A stretch of 64,000 nucleotides of DNA from CAYRHN01 sp964424115 (GTDB taxonomy: Bacteria > Chloroflexota > Anaerolineae > Anaerolineales > Anaerolineaceae), in assembly GCA_964424115.1 (NCBI GenBank), contig CAYRHN010000018.1:1-64000 (forward strand). Direction: 5' to 3'. The notes below the pieces were generated by a model. The model was not told where the DNA came from. It ran no database searches and worked only from the letters and a program-made list of their open reading frames with translations. The position numbers and the translations under genes are program-made. Below, piece after piece: positions 40,526-48,949 of this stretch. The first letter of the stretch is position 1. The number at the start of each line of letters is the position of its first letter.

Positions 40526-41167
40526 ATGCGACAAGGAATTGATGTCAGTTTCTACCAGGCACGTTATGACAATAAGACCAGGAAATATATTACCCTGGAT
40601 TGGGACAAGGCGGCGGCAGCCGGGGCTCGTTTCGCCATGGTGCGGCTAACAAGCTGCGAGTATAACCTACTAGGCCGGCGCATGTGGATGATCGTCGATG
40701 CACTGGCCGGCGCGCACACACAAGGGGCGCTGGATAGGGGATTGGAGACGAACGGCTACAGCCTGTTAGACTATACCGGCAAGTATGCGCCGGCATACCA
40801 GGCTAAAGTTGCCTTTAGTCTGGCTCCTGGCCTGCGCTGGTACTTTGCTGATTTTGAGCAAAAATATCTCTGGTGGCCTGGTCTGCCTTCAAGATCGCGC
40901 TGCCTGGCAATCCTGGAAGAGTGGAGAGAAGCCATGATCGGCCTGGTCGGGCTGGGCCGGCTGGGGTGGTATGGGAACCTTAGCTTGTGGCGCAAGCTGC
41001 AACCGCTGCCGGATTGGTTGGCTGAGATGCCTTTCTGGTTTGCTGGTCCGTCCTTCGGGTCGGTGCCGGCTGATGTCCGCTGCCGGTGGTGGCAGTATTC
41101 CTGGAAGGGAAGCGGCTCTGAGTACGGCTGCGGAAGCAAGAGTGTTGATCTGGACAAGGAAGTTTAA
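40526..41167 (+). CDS. GH25 lysozyme (muramidase) of the phage-like cassette
   Basis: 213 aa, GAGAGG before ATG. GIDVSFYQ at the start, VRLTS, and WYFADFEQKY in the middle with the paired acids D and E that serve as the GH25 catalytic site, ending CRWWQYSWKGSG with the W-Q-Y motif. GH25 enzymes cleave beta-1,4 MurNAc-GlcNAc. No signal peptide, so release needs a holin or lysis; no holin is visible nearby. Placed between two tail-like genes, which fits a tail-associated or endolysin role. The gene before it ends in repeat copy 3. Confidence 0.88.
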   Translation: MRQGIDVSFYQARYDNKTRKYITLDWDKAAAAGARFAMVRLTSCEYNLLGRRMWMIVDALAGAHTQGALDRGLETNGYSLLDYTGKYAPAYQAKVAFSLAPGLRWYFADFEQKYLWWPGLPSRSRCLAILEEWREAMIGLVGLGRLGWYGNLSLWRKLQPLPDWLAEMPFWFAGPSFGSVPADVRCRWWQYSWKGSGSEYGCGSKSVDLDKEV

Positions 41168-41171
41168 CCTA

Positions 41172-41197
41172 CCCCTAACCCCTCCCGAAGGGAGGGG
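41172..41197. repeat. 26-bp palindromic repeat, copy 4 (between genes)
   Basis: Identical to copies 1-3; lies between the lysozyme gene and the next tail-like gene, before its GAGGAG ribosome-binding site. Confidence 0.9.
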
Positions 41198-41222
41198 AAC
41201 TGGTTGAGGAGAAAGAGGAGTT

Positions 41223-42554
41223 ATGTATCAAGTCAGACTATACCACGACGGCGCGAATATAAAGCTGATGGGGAACGCGATGGAAGCTCCCTACGCGGGC
41301 GGGAAGTATACGCCGTCCTCTGGAGATGGCGAGTACGTTACGGAAGAGTTTTCGGTAATACTAGACGGCTCCGATGCGGATATTACTGCGGCACTAGGCA
41401 AATTGGGTTCTTACCTGTACGATGCAAGGGAAGATTGGCACGAAGTATATTTGACGGTCGTGCCGGCGGCGGTGAGCGCAAGCGAATACCGCAGCCGGAT
41501 AATTGCCGGCTGGGTGGAATACTTCCCACAGGTCGGCGGCACGATGCGCCACAACCGCAGCGAAAAAGTGACAATTCACATTGTCCGCTGCGACTGGTGG
41601 GAGATGGCGAACGAGGTTCCGCTGACGGTAAGCAATCCGCGGGTGTCACCAGCCACACAGGTCGGGCAAGTGCTGAACCACTTCGACACGGACACGGGCG
41701 ATTGTAATTACCTGATGATCGACACAAACACCATACAAGGCGATCTTCCCGGTAGGTGCCGGATAGAAATAAAGAACAAGGATGCAACCAGGAATATCAG
41801 CAGCCTGTATGTCTTCTTGAATACCCACGGGAATTACAATCCTACCCTGGAAGGCGAAGCTGCAACCAGCAGCATTGGCACTAACACGCTGTGTAAGGAC
41901 CACTGCTCCTATGGTTCTTACAAGGCTCTGAGTTGGTCCGCGGCTGGGGAGACTGTTCTGCTGAGTTGGACGCTGAGCACTGCCCTGCTGGCGGGGTTGA
42001 ATGGGCGGGTAGTGCGTCCGATGCTGCGGTTACACCAGGCGGCGGCGCACACGGATCTGTTGTTGAAGTTGGTGGTGAAGAGCGGCAGCGTGGTGCTGTA
42101 TAGCTCACCATACATGATCTTTCAAGCGGGGCACGAATTGCAGCGTATGCCGGCGGTGAAGCTGCCGCCGGGGGCCATGGGCCACACGTCGGGGTATGGG
42201 GCGCTGACGCTGGAGCTCGTCGCCTGGCAAACAGCAGCCACAGCCAAAGCCCTGGACGTGGATTATCTCCAATTGCTGCCGATGGACGCGGAGCGGTATT
42301 TGCTGGACGCTGCCGGCCACGGTCAAAACCTGGCTGTGGCTGATGACGGCATGTTGGGGGGCGGCCTGCTGTATGTGGTGGACGGCAGCGGTAACAAGCT
42401 GGGCTGCGTGTTCGGCTATGGGGAGCGGGCGATGCTCCTTCCCCTGGTGCCCAATTTCCTTTGGTTCCTGTGGGAGACCAGCAGCGGAGTGGCTGAGATC
42501 GATCATTCTTGCGAGGTGAAGGTTTGGTATCGGGCAAGGCGAAGAGTGATCTAA
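41223..42554 (+). CDS. Phage-like tail protein
   Basis: 443 aa; ribosome-binding site GAGGAG in the last 10 nt before the ATG. The N-terminal 125 residues (MYQVRLYHDGANIKLMGN, YVTEEFSVILDGSDADITAALGKL, HEVYLTVVPAAVSASEYRSRII) have the beta-strand arrangement of Siphoviridae distal-tail-like proteins, and the last 300 residues are beta-rich with Gly-Asn loops, similar to tail fibre or carbohydrate-binding parts. No catalytic motif, no signal peptide. Followed by the convergent thioesterase. Function inferred. Confidence 0.7.
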   Translation: MYQVRLYHDGANIKLMGNAMEAPYAGGKYTPSSGDGEYVTEEFSVILDGSDADITAALGKLGSYLYDAREDWHEVYLTVVPAAVSASEYRSRIIAGWVEYFPQVGGTMRHNRSEKVTIHIVRCDWWEMANEVPLTVSNPRVSPATQVGQVLNHFDTDTGDCNYLMIDTNTIQGDLPGRCRIEIKNKDATRNISSLYVFLNTHGNYNPTLEGEAATSSIGTNTLCKDHCSYGSYKALSWSAAGETVLLSWTLSTALLAGLNGRVVRPMLRLHQAAAHTDLLLKLVVKSGSVVLYSSPYMIFQAGHELQRMPAVKLPPGAMGHTSGYGALTLELVAWQTAATAKALDVDYLQLLPMDAERYLLDAAGHGQNLAVADDGMLGGGLLYVVDGSGNKLGCVFGYGERAMLLPLVPNFLWFLWETSSGVAEIDHSCEVKVWYRARRRVI

Positions 42555-42649
42555 CCGTAGCCCGAAACCCAACGAAAGGGAGTGTTGGGTTTTGCTGCGC
42601 GGCAGGATGGCAGGAGGGTCTGTTCGATCCGCCCAACCCAACCTGCGCC

Positions 42650-43054
42650 TTATGAGCTGATCTTCTTTGCCTTCTCTTCCAGGCGCTGGATGAAGCGCTC
42701 CTTGTCGATGATGAAGCGCTCGTGCTCGCCCTCAGCCACCTTCTCCACCTCGTCCCAGGCCTCGACGACAAAGCGCATGCGCCGCCGGTCGATCTCCACC
42801 AGGCGGGCGTGGAAATGCACCTGCATGCCCACCGGGGTGGCGGCCAGGTGGCGGATGTTCACCAGCGTGCCGACGCTGGTCTGCGTATCGGGCAGGTGGG
42901 GCAGGAGCAGCAGGTGGGCGGTGCGCTCCAGGTAGCCGATCACGCGCGGGGTGGACAGGACGGGCGGCAGGCTCTCGCCCCCCGAGGAGCGGGCGGTGTC
43001 GCTTTCTTGCACGGTAAAGGTCAATTCGTGGGTCATTCCGATTTCAATGGTCAT
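42650..43054 (-). CDS. FlK-like thioesterase (hotdog fold)
   Basis: 134 aa from the ATG 6 nt after TATAAT; the upstream in-frame ATG is in the repeat spacer. Hotdog-fold pattern: LPPVLSTPRVIGYLERTAHLL (Thr and Glu), then SVGTLVNIRHLAATPVGMQVHFHARLVEI (His), as in fluoroacetyl-CoA thioesterase FlK, with catalytic Thr/Glu/His. Hydrolyses acyl-CoA thioesters; substrate not known. Predicted leaderless. The adjacent spacer contains ACGAAA-type periodic repeat. Confidence 0.87.
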   Translation of the reverse strand: MTIEIGMTHELTFTVQESDTARSSGGESLPPVLSTPRVIGYLERTAHLLLLPHLPDTQTSVGTLVNIRHLAATPVGMQVHFHARLVEIDRRRMRFVVEAWDEVEKVAEGEHERFIIDKERFIQRLEEKAKKISS

Positions 43055-43060
43055 GGATAT

Positions 43061-43066
43061 ATTATA
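43061..43066 (-). promoter_or_regulatory. -10 box, predicted leaderless start
   Basis: TATAAT on the minus strand ends 6 nt before the thioesterase ATG at 43054. Confidence 0.65.
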
Positions 43067-43187
43067 GCGCACAGCGGACAGGGCAAAGAAAACCACGAAA
43101 TATACGAAATAAGCGAACCAGGCGAAAAAAGCATTAAAAAGGTTTTTTCGTGTCTTTCGTGTTTTTCGTTTCTTTCGTGATCCTCTT

Positions 43188-43652
43188 TTAATCCCCCAGG
43201 GGGGAAAGCACGGCCAGGGTCTTTTGGGCGGCGAAGCGCTCCAGGTCGGCGCGGGTGTGGCGCAGCGGCAGGCCTTCCAGGTGGGTCAGCAGGCGGATGA
43301 AGAGGTTGCGCTGCATGCGGTAGGCCAAAAAATCGGCGATGCGGGCCGGGTCGCTGACCGCCTCGGCCGTGGCGCGGAAATGGCGCTGGCGTACCTGCAC
43401 CTCCACCTGCGGATTGGCCTGCAGGTTGCGGTACCAGTCGGCCTGCGGGCCGCGCGCCGATCCGACGTAGAACTTGCCGTCGATCTCCTCGTACTGCAGG
43501 GGGGTGACGCGCGGCAGGCCGCTCTTGCGCCCGGTGGTGGTGAGCAGCAGGGTCACCCGCGCCGGGCCGATGCCTTTGGAATAGTTGCGGATCATGGCCG
43601 GGTTCATTTTCCGCGTCAGGCGGTACATTAAGCCGGGTTTAGATGGGGACAT
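43188..43652 (-). CDS. Deazaflavin (F420)-dependent nitroreductase-family oxidoreductase
   Basis: 154 aa. Split-barrel fold of the Ddn/FGD-like group: LLLTTTGRKSGLPRVTPLQYEE and FYVGSARGPQADWYRNLQANPQVEVQV are the diagnostic sequences. Such enzymes bind cofactor F420 and reduce quinones or nitro compounds. No F420 synthesis genes are in the window. The ATG is directly after TATAAT. Confidence 0.88.
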   Translation of the reverse strand: MSPSKPGLMYRLTRKMNPAMIRNYSKGIGPARVTLLLTTTGRKSGLPRVTPLQYEEIDGKFYVGSARGPQADWYRNLQANPQVEVQVRQRHFRATAEAVSDPARIADFLAYRMQRNLFIRLLTHLEGLPLRHTRADLERFAAQKTLAVLSPLGD

Positions 43653-43658
43653 GAGAAT

Positions 43659-43664
43659 ATTATA
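43659..43664 (-). promoter_or_regulatory. -10 box, predicted leaderless start
   Basis: TATAAT on the minus strand ends 6 nt before the ATG at 43652. Confidence 0.65.
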
Positions 43665-43758
43665 GCGCTATTCAGCGGACAGTTTACAGCTTACAGTTAA
43701 CAGCTAATGGCTCACCCCTGGCGGGGGCTACATGTGGCTTTAATCTTTTGTGAGTAAT

Positions 43759-44841
43759 TTATTTGCCAGATTTTGACCGATTGCATTCCTTACAAAGCAT
43801 CTGACAGTTCTCTGCCATTGTTTTGCCACCCAGATGCCACGGGGTGATATGGTCTGCTTCCATTTCCTCTAATGTAAAATGCTGCTTGCAATGCGGGCAG
43901 ATGCCATGCTGTTTTTCGTAGGCCGCTCTTTTTTGACTTTCTGGAAAAGCGCGGATATTCAAGTGCTTTTCCTTGCGGTTTAATACATAGGAATAGATGC
44001 CCTTTTTGTTGGTGACATCCTCGTCCATCATCAGGGCCTGGATTTCCTGCTCCAGCTTATGCGTGTCAAACATTTTTTCTTTGAATTCACCGTACAGGCC
44101 ACCCCAGTCAATGCCTTTCATTTCCCTGCGGTAGGTGGTGAAAGTTAACTGAATCCATTCAATAACATTTCTGAAATAGGTCCACAATTCATTCGCGTTC
44201 GGGTCGTGCTGGTGAATGGACATATAACTCTCGATCTCACCGTTTGTGATCCAGCTTAAAGCCGTTTGGAGAATTTCCTGGCGAATGGGAGAACCATTCA
44301 CATAATCCTTTGCCAACAGATAGGCCGCGCAGTTGCTCTTGCTGAACTTCAATTTTGCGTCGGACAGCCAGGGCCCAGTATAGACGGCATTGCGCAATTC
44401 CTGGTCGGTGAGCCTTTCTCCGGCAATATTGATGATCCGGAACCAGTCCAGTTTTTCCTTGTCGTTACCCTCGCAAAAATAGATCATCAGCCTATAGTTT
44501 AAGATCTGCTCCTGTTCGGTCTTGGTCAGGTTGTGGAAAAATTGATTGTTTATGGAAAAATCGCTCTTCACATACTGGCAAAAGCTGATCGTCCGTTGCT
44601 GCCCGTCCAGCACTTCAAAGGTGCCATCCTCATTTTTCACCCAATAGATCACGTTAAGCGGAAAATCCTTGCGGATCGTATCCAGGACGGCATTGCGTTT
44701 CTTTTCGTCATAGACGAATTCGCGCTGGTATTTTGGGCGGATATTCAACTGGCCGTTGTAGCCCACCACGCCCTCTTCGGCGTTATCCACGTAATTTTCC
44801 GCCACCTCGCGAACCGTAATTTCGTGTAATTCGATTTTCAT
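43759..44841 (-). CDS. DUF262 (ParB/GmrS-like) plus HNH endonuclease fusion
   Basis: 360 aa. The N-terminal part (about 5-95) is a DUF262/ParB-like nucleotide-binding domain with KYQREFVYDEKKRNAVLDTI and DGQQRT (79-84), as in GmrS and SspE. The C-terminal 50 residues are an HNH nuclease: CPHCKQHF, EADHITPWHLGG, NCQMLCKECN, with the zinc knuckle. Its ATG overlaps the methyltransferase stop by 4 bp (44838-44841), so both form one operon. The pair's AT-rich composition differs from both neighbours, which suggests acquisition. In related defence systems these proteins cleave modified or unmodified phage DNA in an NTP-dependent manner; that the pair forms a restriction system is inference. Confidence 0.88.
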   Translation of the reverse strand: MKIELHEITVREVAENYVDNAEEGVVGYNGQLNIRPKYQREFVYDEKKRNAVLDTIRKDFPLNVIYWVKNEDGTFEVLDGQQRTISFCQYVKSDFSINNQFFHNLTKTEQEQILNYRLMIYFCEGNDKEKLDWFRIINIAGERLTDQELRNAVYTGPWLSDAKLKFSKSNCAAYLLAKDYVNGSPIRQEILQTALSWITNGEIESYMSIHQHDPNANELWTYFRNVIEWIQLTFTTYRREMKGIDWGGLYGEFKEKMFDTHKLEQEIQALMMDEDVTNKKGIYSYVLNRKEKHLNIRAFPESQKRAAYEKQHGICPHCKQHFTLEEMEADHITPWHLGGKTMAENCQMLCKECNRSKSGK

Positions 44842-45998
44842 TGCATTGTCTCTTTCCGCTTGATAATTATCCTGGCATATATACTTGAATACAATTCCCC
44901 TGTTTCAACATCTTTGAACGCAGGCGGTTTAGTATCTCTACTAGGATTATACTTGCGGTACAAGTCTCCCTTTCCATTAATTGTATACTTTCCTGTCGGT
45001 TGTCCATTCTTCAGTATTTCCATTTTTTTTTCGCAAGAATATTCTATACTTCCTACAATTCCGAGTGCAATGATTTCAAATTGTTCAGGATTATATTTAT
45101 CGAGAAATGTGATCGGAACGCCCATTGCACCATCGTAGTCATATGGTATTTCCGATACTTTGTCCACATTTATTGCGTCGTAACTGACATAATGAGGGAA
45201 TTCTTCGGGGTTGAATTTTTTGTAAAGAGTAATAAATTCTTTATGTTTTTTAACATCTAAATTTGTAAACCAACAGGAAGTCGAAACTCGAACCAACTTT
45301 CGCCCATCTTGGATTTTATGGTAATTATCCCAATAATCTGGAACATAAAAAAACATTCCTACGTTGAAATTAGTATAACCTGTTCTTAACTTGTTTTCTT
45401 TGAATAACCTGAAAATTTCTTTGTATGTCAACGCATTTGTGTTCCCAATTATGATAAACTTTTTTTCATACTCCATTAACTGCACAACATACTCGCGGAA
45501 CAACGAAAAGGGCGGGTTGGTGATGACGATATCCGCTTCTTTAAGCAGTTCGATGCATTCGGCCGAGCGAAAATCCCCATCGCCCTTCAACAAGGTTAAT
45601 GCATTTTTTTTATTTTTAAGTAAATACTCCACATCCCCCAGGCTAACCGCCCCGTCCGCGTTCTCATCAATTACTTCGGTGATTTCAATCTTATACGCGG
45701 GCCTGGCATCCGGATTTTTTATATCTATACTCTTTATATCAAACAATGGCAGTTGCTGACCCGCAACCGGGGAGCCTGTAAAACTGGTTGCGATTAATTT
45801 TTTAAGCCCCAGGAAATTGAAGTTCATCGCGAAATATTTAAAGAAATTGCTCTCAAACGGGTCGTCGCAGTTGCAGAAAATGACCTTGCCGCGGAACTGC
45901 TCTTTATAATGGCGCATTTCCGTCTCAATATCGGGCATTTGTGTATAAAATTCATCTGCTTTATTTCTTTTTGCCTTATCGAATAGTTTTGAAGCCAT
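44838..45998 (-). CDS. EcoRI-family adenine-specific DNA methyltransferase
   Basis: 386 aa. Starts MASKLFDKAKRNKADEFYTQ, the M.EcoRI family opening, followed by VIFCNCDDPFESNF (39-52), where the cofactor site lies, and the catalytic ITNPPFSLF (NPPF 161-164). The rest, with GMFFYVPDYWDN and VGIEYSCEKK-like beta sections, is also family-specific. It makes N6-methyladenine on a short palindrome such as GAATTC, if specificity is kept. It is transcribed first, then the HNH partner. No EcoRI-like restriction enzyme is in the window. A TATAAT box lies at 46056-46061 on the minus strand, about 58 nt upstream. Confidence 0.92.
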   Translation of the reverse strand: MASKLFDKAKRNKADEFYTQMPDIETEMRHYKEQFRGKVIFCNCDDPFESNFFKYFAMNFNFLGLKKLIATSFTGSPVAGQQLPLFDIKSIDIKNPDARPAYKIEITEVIDENADGAVSLGDVEYLLKNKKNALTLLKGDGDFRSAECIELLKEADIVITNPPFSLFREYVVQLMEYEKKFIIIGNTNALTYKEIFRLFKENKLRTGYTNFNVGMFFYVPDYWDNYHKIQDGRKLVRVSTSCWFTNLDVKKHKEFITLYKKFNPEEFPHYVSYDAINVDKVSEIPYDYDGAMGVPITFLDKYNPEQFEIIALGIVGSIEYSCEKKMEILKNGQPTGKYTINGKGDLYRKYNPSRDTKPPAFKDVETGELYSSIYARIIIKRKETMQ

Positions 45999-46453
45999 AA
46001 AACCCCAAAGTCCTTGTCTGCATCCTGGAGATAATGTAATGACTGATCTTCGTATATTATATGGTAAACCGCAGAAATGCGGGGAAAAAATCCGCCGGGC
46101 AATCCTTTATCTGCATTAAAGCTCATTGGGCGGGCGGGCCTTTGTATACCGGTCAAACTTTCGCGCAACATGGCGGCCCGCCCCTACAAATGCTGCCCAA
46201 CCCTTTTCGGCGAAAAAAGCAATAAAAAGGTTTTTTCGTGTCCTTCGTGTTTTTCGTTTCTTTCGTGGTTAAAAAGAATGCCACGAAATACACGAAAGAA
46301 GCGAAACAAGCGAAAATAGCATTAAAAAGTTTTTTTCGTGGCTTTCGTATTTTTCGTGTCTTTCGTGATCCTCTTTTCCCTGGTTGATTTCTCCCCGTTG
46401 ATGTGGTTATAATGACCCTATGGCGCACTGCGCCGTAGAAAAGAGGACTGAAA
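45999..46453. repeat. Intergenic repeat tract
   Basis: No gene seen. A family-A element at 46128-46189 (GGGCGGGCGGGCCTTTGTAT to CATGGCGGCCCGCCCCTAC), then a long ACGAAA / TTTCGTG periodic array (46200-46380) that includes oppositely oriented arms and could fold into a long hairpin. The TTATAAT box near 46405 and GAGGA before 46454 belong to the BNR lipoprotein gene. Confidence 0.75.
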
Positions 46454-47638
46454 ATGAAAACCCGCATAGCTCTCCTGTGCATTTTTACCGTCCTGCTGGC
46501 AGCCTGCAATATCCCGGCCACCAACACCCCGGTTCCCCCCACCCACACCCCCGTTCCGCCTACCGCCACGGTGACGCCCACGCCCGTCCCGCCCACCGCC
46601 ACGCCCGTCACCTTTGGCGCGCCGGTGGTCGGCTGGGTGCCTTACCAGTTCACCATGGTCAGCCCGGATGAGGGTTGGGGCACTGTCGAAGGCTATCTGC
46701 TGCACACCACCGACGGCGGCTACAATTGGCAGGATGTCACCCCGGCCATGATCGCCGGGACGGGCTCCTGGTTGGATGTAAACGCCCTGAATGCCCAGCA
46801 GGTGTGGGTGATGGTGCAGTCGCAATCCAGCCTGGACGCCGGAACGCTGCTGCACACCACCGACGGCGGGGCCAACTGGCAGAATATCGCCGTACCCTTC
46901 GGCAACGCCACCCTCACTGTGGTGAACGCCAACCAGGTCTTTGCGCTGGCCTTCTACGGCGCGGGCGCAGGCTCTTCGGCGGTGGCGCTGTGGGGCTCCA
47001 ATAACGCCGGGGTGGACTGGGTCCTGCTGGCCGACGGGCGCCCCAACGACGCCAACCCGGATGTGCTGCCCTTCAGCGGGCAAAAGACCGGCCTGAGCGC
47101 CTCGGATGCGCAGCATCTCTTCCTGACCGGCGAGATTCCCATGGACGGCTTCACCTATGTATATGCGAGCGCCGACGGCGGACTGACCTTCACGCAGGAG
47201 ACCCTGCCGCTGGAAGGCCCCTTTGCCGGGGGCATGACCGTCTTCTATCCGCCGGTCTTCTCCTCGCCCACGACCGGGGTGATGATGGCCCACCTGTACA
47301 CGACCTCGCAAACCTACCTGGGCTTCTATTCCACCGCCGACAGCGGCGCCACCTGGAGCTTCAACGGCTCCACACCGGTGCTGGGCACATTGGCGGTCAT
47401 CAACGACCAGGAACTCAAGGTGTTTGACGGCACCACTTTTGGCGCCAGTGCAGACGGCGGCGCCACCTGGACGACCTTCACCACCGACCTGCCGGCCGGG
47501 TATTGGCCGATGGGGATGCAGTTCCTGGACGCAAATAACGGCTATCTGGCGGTGGATTCCGGCGGCGGGGCGTATATGTTCTACCGCACCATCGACGGCG
47601 GCCACACCTGGCACCTGCTGGCCAACGGCGCGGGATAA
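46454..47638 (+). CDS. Lipoprotein with BNR/Ycf48-like beta-propeller
   Basis: 394 aa. Lipobox LAAC (Cys18) after a basic n-region, then a 30-residue Pro/Thr-rich linker (PVPPTHTPVPPTATVTPTPV). The body holds six BNR-type repeats of the S/T-x-D-G-G-x-x-W class: TTDGGYNW, TTDGGANW, SADGGLTF, TADSGATW, SADGGATW and TIDGGHTW. Such propellers bind glycans, or as in Ycf48 act as assembly factors. Anchored on the outer face. A hairpin with a T-rich tail follows the gene. Confidence 0.9.
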   Translation: MKTRIALLCIFTVLLAACNIPATNTPVPPTHTPVPPTATVTPTPVPPTATPVTFGAPVVGWVPYQFTMVSPDEGWGTVEGYLLHTTDGGYNWQDVTPAMIAGTGSWLDVNALNAQQVWVMVQSQSSLDAGTLLHTTDGGANWQNIAVPFGNATLTVVNANQVFALAFYGAGAGSSAVALWGSNNAGVDWVLLADGRPNDANPDVLPFSGQKTGLSASDAQHLFLTGEIPMDGFTYVYASADGGLTFTQETLPLEGPFAGGMTVFYPPVFSSPTTGVMMAHLYTTSQTYLGFYSTADSGATWSFNGSTPVLGTLAVINDQELKVFDGTTFGASADGGATWTTFTTDLPAGYWPMGMQFLDANNGYLAVDSGGGAYMFYRTIDGGHTWHLLANGAG

Positions 47639-47713
47639 GCGGTTGACGCAGGGACGCTGAAACGCAGCCCGAAAGCCCTGCCGCGGGATAAGGGTTTTGT
47701 TTTGGATCATGAA

Positions 47714-47755
47714 GGCTCTAAAGGTCTGGAAGACCTTTAGAGCCTGGTTTCTTTT
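47714..47755 (+). terminator. Terminator-like hairpin of family B
   Basis: GGCTCTAAAGGTCT, loop GGA, AGACCTTTAGAGCC (14 bp perfect), then TGGTTTCTTTTG. It serves the BNR lipoprotein gene and is a member of repeat family B. Confidence 0.65.
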
Positions 47756-47846
47756 GCTCCCACTTAACGAATCTCTAAGCTCACCCCGCTTCTTTTATCC
47801 CGTAATTATTGTATAATAAAATCAACATCGAACGAGGAAGAAAAAC

Positions 47847-48389
47847 GTGAGCTCTGCCGACCGTCTCGCAAACCGTTTGCTCCCCCGCGCAGAACTGCTG
47901 GCGCAGGGCGGTGAGGTGTTTGCCCGTGCGCTGCGCATGGGCAAGCCGCTGACCATGATGGTGCTGGATATCGATTTCTTCAAAGATGTCAATGACACCT
48001 GGGGCCGCCAGGTGGGCAACACGGTGCTGCGCGGGCTGGGGGAGATGTTCGAGCAGAAGGTGCGCAAGCGCGATGTGATCGGGCGGCTGGGGGGAGATGA
48101 GTTCGGGTTCCTGCTGGTCGATACCGACCATGTGGGCGGGCTGGTGGTGGCCGAGCGGCTGCGCCGTGCGGTGACCACGCGCGCCTTTCTGCTGCCGGGG
48201 CCATTTGACGGGCGGGTGGAAGAGGGGCCTTTGCACGTCACCGCCAGCATTGGCCTGGCAGACCTGGTGGCGGGCGCGTTGACCCTGGACGAGATGATCC
48301 GGCAGGCCGAAAAGGCGCTCCGAATGGCCAAGGAAAATGGGCGCAACCGGGTGGAGGTGTATGCCCTTGCCAAACCGGCGGCGCATTGA
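47847..48389 (+). CDS. GGDEF-only diguanylate cyclase
   Basis: 180 aa, GTG start, with GAGGAAG upstream and TATAAT about 30 nt earlier. Almost the entire protein is a GGDEF domain: MVLDIDFFKDVNDTWG, VIGRLGGDEFGFLL with the intact motif at about residue 89, and MRKAEKALRMAKENGRNRV-like C-terminus (EKALRMAKENGRNRV). Catalyses 2 GTP to c-di-GMP. No transmembrane or sensor domain. First gene of a probable three-gene signalling operon, with the next start 18 bp away. Confidence 0.92.
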   Translation: MSSADRLANRLLPRAELLAQGGEVFARALRMGKPLTMMVLDIDFFKDVNDTWGRQVGNTVLRGLGEMFEQKVRKRDVIGRLGGDEFGFLLVDTDHVGGLVVAERLRRAVTTRAFLLPGPFDGRVEEGPLHVTASIGLADLVAGALTLDEMIRQAEKALRMAKENGRNRVEVYALAKPAAH

Positions 48390-48407
48390 AAGGATAATGA
48401 GAAGCGG

Positions 48408-48941
48408 ATGGGTATCGACGATCCCGTACAGCGCAAATATATTTTTGATTGGAGCCTGATCGGCGATCTGCAGGTGGGCCGCCCGCACCTGGGCAGTTCC
48501 ACGCGCCTGGAGAATTACCGCCTGTTCCAGTTCACCATGCGCGACGCCCTGGAGGAGCGCTTCGGCACGCAGACCGCCGACGAGATCTTTTACGCGGCGG
48601 GCAGGAAAGGCGGCGCGGCCTTCTATGAGCGCTACCTGTCCGGCTGCACCACGCTGGAAGAGTTCACCCGCCGCTTTTCGGGGGCCATGTTGGAGATGAA
48701 CATCGGCATCCTGCGCATGGAACAAAGCGATCTGGAGCAGGGGGTATTCGTGCTGACCATCTCGGAAGACCTGGAGTGTTCGGGGATGCCGATCACCGAC
48801 TACGAGACCTGCGTTTATGACGAGGGTTTTGTGGCTGCCATTTTGGAGCAGTTCACCGGCCGGCCCTTCCGCGCCAAAGAGATCGATTGCTGGGCCACCG
48901 GCGACCGCACCTGCCGCTTTCGCGTGACGGCGGAGGATTGA
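48408..48941 (+). CDS. V4R-domain sensor protein
   Basis: 177 aa; the C-terminal half has the 4-vinyl-reductase (V4R) pattern: FVLTISEDLECSGMP, CVYDEGFVAAILEQFTGRPFRAKEIDCWATGDRTCRFRV, with three cysteines, C-x-(7)-C spaced, that fit the domain's small-ligand or metal site. V4R domains bind hydrocarbons or tetrapyrrole precursors and act as input modules. The gene is embedded between two GGDEF genes, and its stop overlaps or abuts the start of the next. Confidence 0.87.
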   Translation: MGIDDPVQRKYIFDWSLIGDLQVGRPHLGSSTRLENYRLFQFTMRDALEERFGTQTADEIFYAAGRKGGAAFYERYLSGCTTLEEFTRRFSGAMLEMNIGILRMEQSDLEQGVFVLTISEDLECSGMPITDYETCVYDEGFVAAILEQFTGRPFRAKEIDCWATGDRTCRFRVTAED

Positions 48942-48949
48942 GCGGAGAA

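Noticed and set aside
45140..45760. Extra plus-strand frames in the methyltransferase region
   Set aside because: AT-rich region opposite the methyltransferase; hydrophobic Phe/Leu/Tyr runs are from A-rich coding on the other strand.
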